Assembly: GCA_002423025.1 (NCBI GenBank)
Contig: DIUN01000048.1
Span: forward strand, 100,407 to 164,406
Direction: 5' to 3'
Length of the DNA stretch: 64,000 nt
DNA from: Sphingomonadales bacterium UBA6157
GTDB taxonomy: Bacteria; Pseudomonadota; Alphaproteobacteria; Sphingomonadales; Sphingomonadaceae
Shown: piece after piece, positions 16,457 through 24,092 of the stretch
How the letters are laid out: each line of letters opens with the position of its first letter
Position numbering within the stretch: position 1 is the stretch's first letter
Made by a program: the position numbers and the translations under genes
Notes under the pieces: generated by a model
Told to the model about the DNA's origin: nothing
Databases searched by the model: none
What the model saw: only the letters and a program-made list of their open reading frames with translations

Positions 16457-17833
16457 ATGAGTGATTTTGAATTCTCGGTTCCCATCCTCATCGTAGGTGG
16501 CGGGGCGTGTGGTGCCGTAGCAGCGCTGGCTGCGCATGACGCTGGCGTGGCGCCGCTGCTGATCGAGCAGGATGCCCGGCCGATGGGCTGCACCGGCATG
16601 TCCCAGGGCCTGTTCTGCGCCGCTGGCACGCGCTCACAGGCCGCGCATGGTATCAAGGACGATGGCGCGACGTTCCTCGCCGATATCCTCGCCAAGACGC
16701 GCGGCCAGACCGACCCGGTGATTGCGCGCGCCATCGCCTATGGTTCTGGCCCGACGCTGGAGTGGCTGGCGGACAAGCACGATATGCCCTGGGAGCTCGA
16801 TACCGGCTTCCGGCCCGCATATGGCAACAGCACCTTCCGGGTGCATGGCTGGCATGGCCATGGCGGCAAGGACATGATCGAACTGCTCCACCAGAAGCTC
16901 GCCGAGGCGGGCATCGATGTGCTGACCCAGGCGCGGTTGGCGGATATTGTTGCGGATGCCGATGGTCGGGTACGCGGCGTTGTGATCGAGCGGCCGGATG
17001 GATCCACCGAACGGGTGGGATGTGAGGCGCTGATAATCGCCAGTGGTGGCTTTGCGGCCAATCACGAAATGGTGGCGCGCTTCATGCCCGAGGCGGCACA
17101 TGCCCGCTATAATGGCCCCGAAGGCAACCGCGGCGATGGCATCCTGCTGGGTGAAAAAATCGGCGCCGCCGTGGCCGACATGGGCAGCTATCAGGGTTAT
17201 GCGATGCTCACTGATCCGCAAGGCATCAGCGTGCCGCCTGGCGCGATCATCGAGGGCGGAATCCTTGTCAACATCGAGGGCCGGCGCTTTGTTGACGAGA
17301 GCTTCGATATCGCCGGCATGGCGCACCCCGTCATGGCCCAGCCCGGTGGCCATATATGGGTTATCATCGATGCCGGCATCGAAGAGCGCTGTGCCTATAT
17401 TCCCGAAATGCGGGACCTCCTGGAACTCAAGGCCGCGCGGCAGGCGGATAGCGTCGAAGCGCTGGCGGCTATCCTGGGTCTTGATGCCGGCATTCTGGAG
17501 GCAGAATTGGCCGAGGCGCGGGCTGCCCAGGCCGCCTGCACGGTTGATCGCTTCGGGCGCTTGTGGGGCAAGGACCTGCCGCCGACCGCTCCGTTCCGCG
17601 CGTTCAAGGCTGTTGGGGCTATCTATCACACGCAAGGCGGCCTGCAGATTGATGGCGATGCGCGTGTGCTCCGCGCCGATGGTTCGGCGCTGCCCAATGT
17701 CTTTGCTGGTGGCGGCGCGGCGCGCGGCGTCTCGGGCCCGTCGTCCTGGGGTTATCTCCCGGCGATGGGTCTTTGTGCAGCTGTCACGCTCGGGCGGATT
17801 GCCGGGGAGGCTGCGGCTCGACAGGTCGGCTGA
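16457..17833 (+). CDS. FAD-dependent oxidoreductase, fumarate reductase / 3-ketosteroid dehydrogenase family
   Basis: A 458-residue flavoprotein of the FRD/KstD superfamily. The FAD dinucleotide motif VGGGACGAVAALAA opens the protein, IIASGGFAAN lies mid-chain, and the C-terminus carries GGLQIDGDARVL and an FAGGGAARGVSG closure typical of the family. Relatives dehydrogenate C-C single bonds (3-ketosteroid-delta1-dehydrogenase, tricarballylate dehydrogenase) or reduce fumarate. Cytoplasmic: no signal peptide is visible. It is the last gene of the catabolic cluster and ends 10 bases from a convergent membrane protein. A desaturation step before ring cleavage is a reasonable guess. Confidence 0.85.
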   Translation: MSDFEFSVPILIVGGGACGAVAALAAHDAGVAPLLIEQDARPMGCTGMSQGLFCAAGTRSQAAHGIKDDGATFLADILAKTRGQTDPVIARAIAYGSGPTLEWLADKHDMPWELDTGFRPAYGNSTFRVHGWHGHGGKDMIELLHQKLAEAGIDVLTQARLADIVADADGRVRGVVIERPDGSTERVGCEALIIASGGFAANHEMVARFMPEAAHARYNGPEGNRGDGILLGEKIGAAVADMGSYQGYAMLTDPQGISVPPGAIIEGGILVNIEGRRFVDESFDIAGMAHPVMAQPGGHIWVIIDAGIEERCAYIPEMRDLLELKAARQADSVEALAAILGLDAGILEAELAEARAAQAACTVDRFGRLWGKDLPPTAPFRAFKAVGAIYHTQGGLQIDGDARVLRADGSALPNVFAGGGAARGVSGPSSWGYLPAMGLCAAVTLGRIAGEAAARQVG

Positions 17834-17843
17834 ACGGAGAGTT

Positions 17844-18575
17844 TCACAGCCTTACGTCGGGCCGACGAACTCCGATGATGGCACTAAGCACCATGAGTGG
17901 TCGGATGGCGATCTCCATCGCGAGCAGCAGGGCGGCCGCCGCAACGGTTTCCCGGCGCGCTAGCAGGGCTTGCTTGCGGTGCAACCGCTCCAGTGCAGGG
18001 GTTGCAGCCACTGTGAGCATCGCCATCCACACCATGAAGGCGACTATCGCGCCGATATCAGCCGCTGTCAGAAATGAAATGCCCACCGCTGCCATCGTGC
18101 CGGTTACGAACACGGCGGCTGCAAGCTCGGTGCTCGTCAAATTCCGCCCTAAGAGACGAATGAGCAGTGCCGCGGCTGCAAAGCCGCAGGCAAGAGCAAC
18201 AAGAGCAAGCGACGCACTGTCCCGGTTGCCGAGATGAAACAGGCAGACGAGGCTCAAGCCGCCGAGCATGGCATTTCCGGCTACAGCCAGCTTTGCCAGC
18301 CAACTGGACAGCAGATAAACATACTCGGCCAACAGCACCCCAATCATGATGGGCGATAGCAGCACGGTCCAGCCTGCAATCGTGAGGCTGTCCGGAGATT
18401 CAAACAGAGCCGCTGCGGTACCCTGCCAGCCGACCGAAGCGGCGGCGGCGGCAGCAAGGGCCGTGCTGGCTGATGCAGCCTTGTAGACAGCTGCCATATA
18501 ACCAGAGCACTCGGCGCACGAAGGCATTGCATCCGCAGGAGAAGCTGAGTGCAGCGAAGCCGGAGGCTCGCTCAT
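17844..18575 (-). CDS. Hypothetical multi-pass membrane protein, 243 aa
   Basis: I do not recognise a family. The product has about six or seven hydrophobic segments (for example LVALACGFAAAALLIRLL and AAVFVTGTMAAVGISF) and a short cytoplasmic N-terminus containing SCAECSGYM, a CxxC pair that could bind metal or act in redox. ATG 18575 (MSEPPAS) is taken as start; an upstream in-frame ATG at 18599 would add eight residues, neither with a strong ribosome site. It is divergent from the FixL-like kinase and therefore shares the promoter gap 18576-18927 that carries inverted repeats, so it may be a target or sensor partner of that system. Confidence 0.65.
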   Translation of the reverse strand: MSEPPASLHSASPADAMPSCAECSGYMAAVYKAASASTALAAAAAASVGWQGTAAALFESPDSLTIAGWTVLLSPIMIGVLLAEYVYLLSSWLAKLAVAGNAMLGGLSLVCLFHLGNRDSASLALVALACGFAAAALLIRLLGRNLTSTELAAAVFVTGTMAAVGISFLTAADIGAIVAFMVWMAMLTVAATPALERLHRKQALLARRETVAAAALLLAMEIAIRPLMVLSAIIGVRRPDVRL

Positions 18576-18927
18576 TGATGATGTGGTGCCTCTATGCATT
18601 ACAATTACGACATTGGCGTACAATGTCACATCGACCAATACGGAATCTTACCGAGGCTAAATTACATTCATAACTTTGTTTGTTTGTCCGCATTCGTACA
18701 TTTACGCATGGTCCGCTTGTCGCGCGGACACTAACCGGACCAGACTTGAGATTGCCGCCGAAATGCCGTGGCGGTCGCGGCGCTTTCGGCAGGCGACACT
18801 GGGTGGAAAGGCGGCCGGCAGATGCATATCGATCCTCAGCAGCGCCGTATGGCCTTGGCAGCCGGGCAGGCCCGCTGCCGACATGGCATGACCCGATAGC
18901 GCCATGCCTATCATACGGCAGGACAAC
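18576..18927. promoter_or_regulatory. Divergent promoter gap with inverted repeat and a recurring GTAC motif
   Basis: GACATTG-GCGTA-CAATGTC at 18609-18627 is a perfect 7-bp inverted repeat. At 18692-18706 the sequence ATTCGTACATTTACG matches 14 of 15 bases of ATTCGTACAGTTACG at 26304-26318, which lies in another promoter gap of the same cluster. Both are AT-richer than the surroundings. They are likely binding sites for one of the nearby FixJ- or Crp-type regulators. Nothing else gene-like is visible in this gap. Confidence 0.5.
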
Positions 18928-20775
18928 ATGCTGAACCGTGAGGGCATGCTTGCGCATGTCCTGGCTGTCTCGCTTGTTATGATAGCCTTGGTTGTCGCGG
19001 TGCGCGCAGAGCTGACGCCGGGACATGCCGTCATCTATCTCACTATGGTCGCGATCCTTGGCAGTTTCTCGGCGCTGGACAGTTTCGGGCCTGCGGTAAG
19101 CGCTACGATAGTCTCGATCATCGGCATCGGATGGCACCATTTCGGGCACCCTACGAGCGGGGAGGCGATGCTTGCCTATCTGCTGTTTACTGCCGTCTGC
19201 GTCTTTCTGTTGGCGCAGCAGCGGTTGCTTTATCGAGCGCGTGTCCGGACGGCACGCGCGAAAGCCCAAGCGGCACAGTTTCTGGCTGATGAGCTCAACC
19301 TGCTGATCGATGGCGCCGACAATCTGGCGATTTTCATGCTCGATTTGCAGGAGCGGGTCACCATCTGGAACACAGGTGCCGAGCGGCTGCTGGGTTGGTC
19401 AGAAGCTGATGTCATCGGAGCTGGCGCCGATATCTTTCACAGGCCAGCCACGGTTGCCGAGGGCGGGCTGGCGGCGCTGTTCGAACAGGCGCGGCAAAGC
19501 GGCCGTGTGGCGGCGGAGCAATGGCTTCGGCGAAGGGATGGCAGCGAATTCCTCGCCGAAGTTCGGATCACGGCATTGTTCGACGAAGCGTCGCAGCTGC
19601 GCGGCTACGGCAAGGTCGTACGGGACATGACCGACCAGCGTGCCGCCGAAACGGCCTCGCTGGCGCGTGGCGCCCAACTGCGTGCAATCATGGACAATAT
19701 GCCGATTGCCATGGTCGTGAGTGACGAGGACGGCACCATATTGGCGATCAACAGGGCCGCTGAGCAGCTCTTCGGCCACACTGAGACAGCGTTGCGCGGC
19801 GCCAATGTCCGCACGCTGATGCCGTCTGATGGTACGTCGACGGAGGGGCAGGCTGCGGCTTGGATCACATCGAACAGACGACAGGCGGCCGGGCTTAGCC
19901 CCTTGGCGATTGGATTGCGCCGTGATGGCACGACGTTTCCGCATTCATTGATTGTGGGCGAGATCGGCGACAACGGCAGGAGACTGTTTACGGCCTTCAT
20001 GTCGGACATGACCGAGCAGGTTGCTGCGGAGCAACGGCTGGCGGATATGCAGTCCGAGCTTATCCATGTTGCGCGGTTCAGTGCCATGGGCACCATGGCC
20101 TCCACGCTGGCACACGAGCTCAACCAGCCGATCACTGCCGTTGTCACCTATCTGGGCACCGTGCGGGCGATGCTGGACGAAGCGAAGACGGGTGATCTGC
20201 CGATGATCGTGGAGGCTATGGCAGCTGCGGAGGCAGATGCCATGCGCGCCGGCAGCATTGTATCGAACCTGCGGGATTTCGTTGCTCGTGGCGATGTCGA
20301 GAAGAGCGTCAACAGTCTCAATGAGTTGATAAGTGCAGCCGCGACGCTGGCCTCCATTGATGCACGGGAACGGGGCATCAGCCTGGAGGTCCTGCCAATG
20401 CCTAGCGATGCGCATGTGCTGGTCGACAAAATCCAAATTCAGCAGGTGCTGGTCAATCTTATCCGCAATGCCTGTGAAGCGATGGAACAGAGCGCGGAGC
20501 GGCGCCTGACGATTTCCTGTACAATGCAGAATGCTGATTCCGTGCGCATCACGGTTGCCGACACAGGTCCTGGTATCAACGGCAATCTTGCCAGCGATCT
20601 TTTCGGCGCCTTCGTGACCAGCAAGAGCACGGGAATGGGGCTGGGGCTCTCCATCTGTCGCACGATCATCGAGGCCAATGGTGGGCGCATCTGGCACGAG
20701 CCGCGCCAGGGCGGTGGCGCGCAATTTCAGTTTACATTGAGCCGGATACGGCTGGAGGTGGCAGATGCTGGGTGA
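18928..20775 (+). CDS. PAS-domain sensor histidine kinase, FixL-like without haem ligand
   Basis: A membrane-anchored kinase of 615 residues. The N-terminus has three or so membrane helices (a DUF4118-like sensor module), followed by two PAS domains (about 115-240 and 250-370), a HisKA domain with phospho-acceptor His396 in LAHELNQPITAV, and an HATPase_c domain with N box LIRNACEAM and G boxes ADTGPGI and GMGLGLS. The layout is that of FixL, but the second PAS lacks the histidine that ligates haem in FixL: the stretch after LMPS reads DGTSTEGQAAA. ATG 18928 follows AGGAC; an in-frame ATG at 18904 is also possible. It overlaps the response regulator by 11 bases. Confidence 0.88.
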   Translation: MLNREGMLAHVLAVSLVMIALVVAVRAELTPGHAVIYLTMVAILGSFSALDSFGPAVSATIVSIIGIGWHHFGHPTSGEAMLAYLLFTAVCVFLLAQQRLLYRARVRTARAKAQAAQFLADELNLLIDGADNLAIFMLDLQERVTIWNTGAERLLGWSEADVIGAGADIFHRPATVAEGGLAALFEQARQSGRVAAEQWLRRRDGSEFLAEVRITALFDEASQLRGYGKVVRDMTDQRAAETASLARGAQLRAIMDNMPIAMVVSDEDGTILAINRAAEQLFGHTETALRGANVRTLMPSDGTSTEGQAAAWITSNRRQAAGLSPLAIGLRRDGTTFPHSLIVGEIGDNGRRLFTAFMSDMTEQVAAEQRLADMQSELIHVARFSAMGTMASTLAHELNQPITAVVTYLGTVRAMLDEAKTGDLPMIVEAMAAAEADAMRAGSIVSNLRDFVARGDVEKSVNSLNELISAAATLASIDARERGISLEVLPMPSDAHVLVDKIQIQQVLVNLIRNACEAMEQSAERRLTISCTMQNADSVRITVADTGPGINGNLASDLFGAFVTSKSTGMGLGLSICRTIIEANGGRIWHEPRQGGGAQFQFTLSRIRLEVADAG

Positions 20776-21388
20776 TCGCATGGTGCATATCGTCGATGAT
20801 GACGAATCGATCCGCCAGTCGGCTGCCTTTGCGTTGCGTGTCTCAGGCTGTCGGGTCGCGACCTATGCCTCAGGGCCGGCATTTCTCAAGGAACTCCCGA
20901 ACATGGAGCCGGGTTGCGTGCTGCTCGATGTGCGCATGCCAGAGATGAGCGGCCTCGATGTTCTGGACGTAATGAACGAGCGCAAGGTGCCGCTGCCGGT
21001 GATCATCATTACCGGCCATGGCGATATTTCCAATGCCGTGCGCGCCATGAAGTCCGGCGCCATCGATTTCATCCAGAAGCCATTTTCCAAGGACACGCTG
21101 CTTGGCGCCGTTGAGGCTGGCTTTGAATATCTGCGTGGCGAAGCTGACCGCGCCGCCGCTGCCGCCAAGGCGACTCTGAGTTTGGCCATGCTGACACCGC
21201 GCGAAATGGAAGTTCTGGAGGGCTTGGCAAGGGGGCTGACCAACAAGGCCGTGGCGCGCGATCTTGGCATTTCCTCCCGCACCGTGGAAGTGCATCGGGC
21301 GCATCTCTTCACCAAGCTGGGGGTGCGTAACCTGCCCGAAGCGCTGAAGATCGCCTATGCAGCCGGGCTTGCGGATTTCAACTCCTGA
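20765..21388 (+). CDS. FixJ-family response regulator
   Basis: A 207-residue two-domain regulator. The receiver has the acidic pair at DDD (11-13), phospho-acceptor Asp55 in LLDVRMP, the Thr in ITGHGD and the Lys of QKPF. The C-terminal LuxR/NarL helix-turn-helix reads TPREMEVLEGLARGLTNK and then SSRTVEVHRAH, nearly identical to FixJ. ATG 20765 has GGAGG six bases upstream and lies inside the end of the kinase gene, so kinase and regulator are co-translated and almost certainly cognate partners. About 200 bases downstream begins the gene for the GPGG-repeat secreted protein, the most likely target. Confidence 0.92.
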   Translation: MLGDRMVHIVDDDESIRQSAAFALRVSGCRVATYASGPAFLKELPNMEPGCVLLDVRMPEMSGLDVLDVMNERKVPLPVIIITGHGDISNAVRAMKSGAIDFIQKPFSKDTLLGAVEAGFEYLRGEADRAAAAAKATLSLAMLTPREMEVLEGLARGLTNKAVARDLGISSRTVEVHRAHLFTKLGVRNLPEALKIAYAAGLADFNS

Positions 21389-21400
21389 AACCAGAGGCAC

Positions 21401-21483
21401 CGACAATTGTCGTGCGATATCAGTAGTTCTGCCAAGCTTGGAATCCCCCCTCAATATAGGACGTTCAAACCTGCGATATCGCA
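21401..21483. promoter_or_regulatory. Palindrome-dense promoter region of the secreted-protein operon
   Basis: Three perfect palindromes occur between the response regulator and the first exported-protein gene: CGACAATTGTCG (21401-21412), CCAAGCTTGG (21432-21441) and TGCGATATCGCA (21472-21483). The first is followed directly by TGCGATATCA (21413-21422), a partial copy of the third, 59 bases away. Such paired sites often mark binding of a dimeric activator upstream of a regulated promoter. The start codon of the first gene is about 100 bases further on. Confidence 0.5.
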
Positions 21484-21586
21484 AAATGGCGAGGCCATTA
21501 CTTCTCCATAACCAAGGGGTTCGCAGCTGCGGACGCCAACAGTGGCAGTTCCGGCATTCGGGGGCCACGAATGAGAGGAGAAAACC

Positions 21587-22177
21587 ATGCGCATCAAGAA
21601 CAGCCTTGTCGTTTCGGCAGTTGCCTTGTCCATGGCGCTTTCGAGCGCTGCCTTCGCTGATGGTCCTGGCGGTCCCGGCGGTCCCGGTGGACCGGGCGGC
21701 AATGAGAATGAAATCGATGATGGCAGCAACGGCAACATCCAGGATTCCAAGGTGATCAATCTTGAGAATCTGCTGAACGGCAGCCTCAACGACAATGCCG
21801 CGGACAGCTACACCATGACCGTCTCGAAGACCTATTCGAGCACCGATGATGACTTCAACGGCGCCACGGTCATCAAGGTCGCGGCCAACCAGTTCCTGGC
21901 TGCGACCAACAACAACAGCCAGCTGGACGAAGTTGTCGACCTCGACGGTGAAGACGATTCTCCGAGCAATGTCGGTTACAACAGCGGTGACAACTACATC
22001 CGTGGCAACGCCTTCTCGGCGTTTGCGGGCGTGATGGCCGCTGCCTGGAACACCGGCATCAACGCCAACACCCAGGCGGCGAACAACATCGCTGCTCAGG
22101 GCACTGTCAACTTCGGCGCGACTGGCAGCGGCTGCTGCGATGCCGCCGGCGGCGGCACTGGCGGCGATCCGGATTGA
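21587..22177 (+). CDS. Exported GPGG-repeat, Asn/Gly/Ser-rich protein; candidate Fap-like fibre subunit
   Basis: A 196-residue protein with a clear signal peptide (cleavage after AFA at about 24). The mature start is four GPG/GPGG repeats (26-38). The body is rich in Asn, Asp, Ser, Thr and Gly, and the last third contains NTGINANTQ (155-163), which aligns with the INTxxxVSxxxxIN motif of the next exported proteins. It ends with a vicinal Cys pair (183-184) in a Gly tail; Pseudomonas FapB and FapC subunits also carry a C-terminal cysteine pair (CxxC). The ribosome site AGAGGAGA is strong. It is separated from the rest of the operon by a hairpin, as expected for an abundant subunit. The amyloid role is inference from composition and context. 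Confidence 0.72.
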   Translation: MRIKNSLVVSAVALSMALSSAAFADGPGGPGGPGGPGGNENEIDDGSNGNIQDSKVINLENLLNGSLNDNAADSYTMTVSKTYSSTDDDFNGATVIKVAANQFLAATNNNSQLDEVVDLDGEDDSPSNVGYNSGDNYIRGNAFSAFAGVMAAAWNTGINANTQAANNIAAQGTVNFGATGSGCCDAAGGGTGGDPD

Positions 22178-22185
22178 TCGCAAAT

Positions 22186-22226
22186 GGGCCGGGCCGGGGC
22201 ATCGCGTCCCCGGCCCGGTACCTTTT
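22186..22226 (+). terminator. Intra-operon hairpin, possible partial terminator/attenuator
   Basis: GGGCCGGGG (22191-22199) pairs perfectly with CCCCGGCCC (22208-22216) across an 8-base loop and is followed by GGTACCTTTTCC, a short T run. It sits between the first exported-protein gene and the rest of the operon. A leaky terminator or RNA-stabilising hairpin here would raise the first product relative to the processing and export genes. Confidence 0.6.
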
Positions 22227-22251
22227 CCAGTGTTCCCGGGGAGGAAAGACC

Positions 22252-22686
22252 ATGAGCTATTCCAGATATATGCGGCATGTTGCGCACCTCGGGTTGGGCC
22301 TGGCAGCAGTTTTGGTTGCCGGGCAGCAGGTGCGCGCCGAAACGGGCATATTCCTTCCACTCGACGCGGGAGTGGAGTTGAGCGCGCCGGCTTCGGCGAC
22401 GCTGCAGGCGCTTGTCGCCGACGATATTCCTTCTGGCGATGCCTCCCTGCTCCTGCTTGAGGGCGAGGCGCTCGCTGAACAACGCGGTGGCCAGGCTGTA
22501 GGCAATCAGGTGCTAGCCGCCGTCACGCAAGGCAACGTCATCAATGGCGATTACACCGCCGGCAATGTCAGCCTCGCAGACAATGCGCTGTTCGGTTTCA
22601 ATGGGATAGGCTCGGTGGTGATCAACACCGGGGCGCAGGTCAGCCTGCAATCCGGGATCAATCTCGTCATCAACGTCAACCCCTGA
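22252..22686 (+). CDS. Small exported protein with double-glycine motif; Fap-like minor subunit candidate
   Basis: A 144-residue protein with a signal peptide (to about residue 29). Residues 73-80, ALAEQRGG, look like the double-glycine processing site read by C39 peptidases (LxxxELxxxxGG). The mature part (81-144) is rich in Asn, Gly, Val and alternating hydrophobics and ends with INTGAQVSLQSGIN (124-137), a motif shared with the 23486 protein. ATG 22252 is preceded by GAGGAAAG. The peptidase gene follows after seven bases. I infer that this is a substrate of that peptidase and a fibre component or nucleator; no name is assigned. Confidence 0.72.
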   Translation: MSYSRYMRHVAHLGLGLAAVLVAGQQVRAETGIFLPLDAGVELSAPASATLQALVADDIPSGDASLLLLEGEALAEQRGGQAVGNQVLAAVTQGNVINGDYTAGNVSLADNALFGFNGIGSVVINTGAQVSLQSGINLVINVNP

Positions 22687-22693
22687 GGCCACC

Positions 22694-23479
22694 ATGTCCA
22701 CGCGGCTGTCCCGTCAACGGCAAACCCGGCTCAGACTTGGCATCGGCTTTGCTGGGCTGGCACTAAGCCTGTCACTGGTGTTTGCCGCCCAGCCAGCACG
22801 GGCGGATGTGCGCCTGGGACGAAGTGAGGTTGATGGCGAGTTTACTATTCCGGTGATGAGTTGGTGGGAGATTCCGTTCCGCACGATCCGTCGCCAGCAA
22901 TATGATTTCAGCTGTGGCTCGGCGACCATCGCCACCCTGCTCAGCTTTCATTACCAGCGGCCCGTCAGCGAACGCGAAGCCTTTGTCGCCATGTGGCGGG
23001 TGGGGGATCGCGACGCCATCCGAAAGGTGGGCTTCTCACTGCTCGATATGAAGACGTATCTCGAGAGCTTGGGCTACAGCACCGTTGGCGTGCGACTGAC
23101 CGGCGCGCAACTCGCCCGGTTGAGACGTCCGATCATCGCGCTGATAGACCTCAACGGCTTCAAGCACTTCGTGGTGGTGAAGGGTGTGCGCAACAACCGC
23201 GTGCTGCTCGGCGATCCGATGCTGGGGCTGACGGAATATGCGCGTGCCGATTTCGAGAAGATCTGGAACGGCATCGCACTGGCGATCATCGAGGACCCGC
23301 CGGGTGTCTCGCCGGTATTCAATCTGGAGTCCGATTGGGGTCCATGGGTGCAGGCGCCCATGGAGCAGGGCAGCGGCGGCATTCGCATCGCAGTAGGTGA
23401 TCTCACTACGCACCTGCCGCCAATCTACCAGGTTACGCCGCGCATCGGCATCGATGTGCCGGTCGGCACAGTGAGGTAA
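22694..23479 (+). CDS. C39-family cysteine peptidase, exported; FapD-like
   Basis: A 261-residue protein with a signal peptide ending near ARA (about residue 38), so it works in the periplasm. The C39 catalytic set is complete: QQYDFSCGSA gives the oxyanion glutamine and Cys74, FKHFVVVKG gives His158 and LLGDPMLG gives Asp174. C39 peptidases cleave leader peptides after double-glycine sites. Here there is no ABC transporter domain, as in FapD of the Pseudomonas amyloid system. Both flanking genes encode exported proteins with GG or AG sites, only six or seven bases away, so the peptidase probably processes them. The family call is firm; the Fap link is inference. Confidence 0.88.
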   Translation: MSTRLSRQRQTRLRLGIGFAGLALSLSLVFAAQPARADVRLGRSEVDGEFTIPVMSWWEIPFRTIRRQQYDFSCGSATIATLLSFHYQRPVSEREAFVAMWRVGDRDAIRKVGFSLLDMKTYLESLGYSTVGVRLTGAQLARLRRPIIALIDLNGFKHFVVVKGVRNNRVLLGDPMLGLTEYARADFEKIWNGIALAIIEDPPGVSPVFNLESDWGPWVQAPMEQGSGGIRIAVGDLTTHLPPIYQVTPRIGIDVPVGTVR

Positions 23480-23485
23480 CAGGTC

Positions 23486-24076
23486 ATGCGTACCCGATTC
23501 TCCGACGCTCTTCTGCGAGCCGCGCTTGTGGCTGGTCTCATTATCCTTCCAAGCGCCGCCGGCTCGTTCGAAGCTCTGGGCCTTGGTGACGTGGAGGTGC
23601 TTGCGGACGCCGAATTGGCCGAGCAGCGTGCCGGCTTTGCCGTGCAGGGCATGCAGGTCAATTTTGGCGCCGAGATCCGCACGTTCATTGACGATGAACT
23701 GATGGTGCAGACCAACATCAGTTGGCAGGATGGCGCCGCCACAATGAGCCGCGAGATCAGTTCCATGCTCACCAGCGTCGAGGCCGACCAACTCGAGGAC
23801 GGCATGCTGCAAACGCCATCGATCACGATGCGTGTTGGCGACGCCACGGTCCTGCTCGCCAACGCCGGTCAGACGGCGATCATGTTCCGCCCGGAAGCGC
23901 CGCTGCAGACTGCGATCATCAACACCGCCAGCAATGTGAGCGTGCGCCAGGAAATCAATTCAACGCTCGACCTGGCCGGCTATGAGCAATATCGCGGCGC
24001 GGTCATGACGGAGCGGATGGCTGCCCAGCTTGGTACGTTGCTGGACTTTGCCACGATCGCCGGACTGTCCCGCTAG
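23486..24076 (+). CDS. Exported protein with double-glycine-like site; FapE/FapA-like candidate
   Basis: A 196-residue secreted protein. After a signal peptide (cleavage near residue 26-28), the stretch VLADAELAEQRAG (38-50) matches the double-glycine leader pattern with AG in place of GG and is followed by FAVQGMQVNFG. Such ELAxxRxGF segments are known to me from proteins encoded beside stand-alone C39 peptidases. Residues 145-158, INTASNVSVRQEIN, align with INTGAQVSLQSGIN of the 22252 protein, pointing to common ancestry or a common strand unit. It is the last gene of the operon, six bases after the peptidase, and ends before a strong terminator. Exact Fap equivalence is uncertain. Confidence 0.72.
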   Translation: MRTRFSDALLRAALVAGLIILPSAAGSFEALGLGDVEVLADAELAEQRAGFAVQGMQVNFGAEIRTFIDDELMVQTNISWQDGAATMSREISSMLTSVEADQLEDGMLQTPSITMRVGDATVLLANAGQTAIMFRPEAPLQTAIINTASNVSVRQEINSTLDLAGYEQYRGAVMTERMAAQLGTLLDFATIAGLSR

Positions 24077-24092
24077 CGCAATCCTTGCGCAA

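Noticed and set aside
18592..19269. Minus-strand frame overlapping the FixL-like kinase start and the promoter gap
   Set aside because: No domain, basic low-complexity composition, and it would run through the kinase N-terminal membrane helices on the other strand.
21587..22177. Collagen-like protein
   Set aside because: The repeat is GPG/GPGG over only 13 residues, not a long Gly-X-Y series, so a collagen triple helix is not supported.
20870..22360. Long minus-strand frame opposite the response regulator and the exported proteins
   Set aside because: Shadow of a full FixJ-type regulator and two exported proteins with signal peptides and ribosome sites on the plus strand.
22252..24076. Bacteriocin / lantibiotic cluster explanation for the double-glycine sites
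   Set aside because: No ABC transporter, immunity or modification gene is present. The substrates have Sec signal peptides and lie next to a FapF-like barrel, so fibre export fits better.
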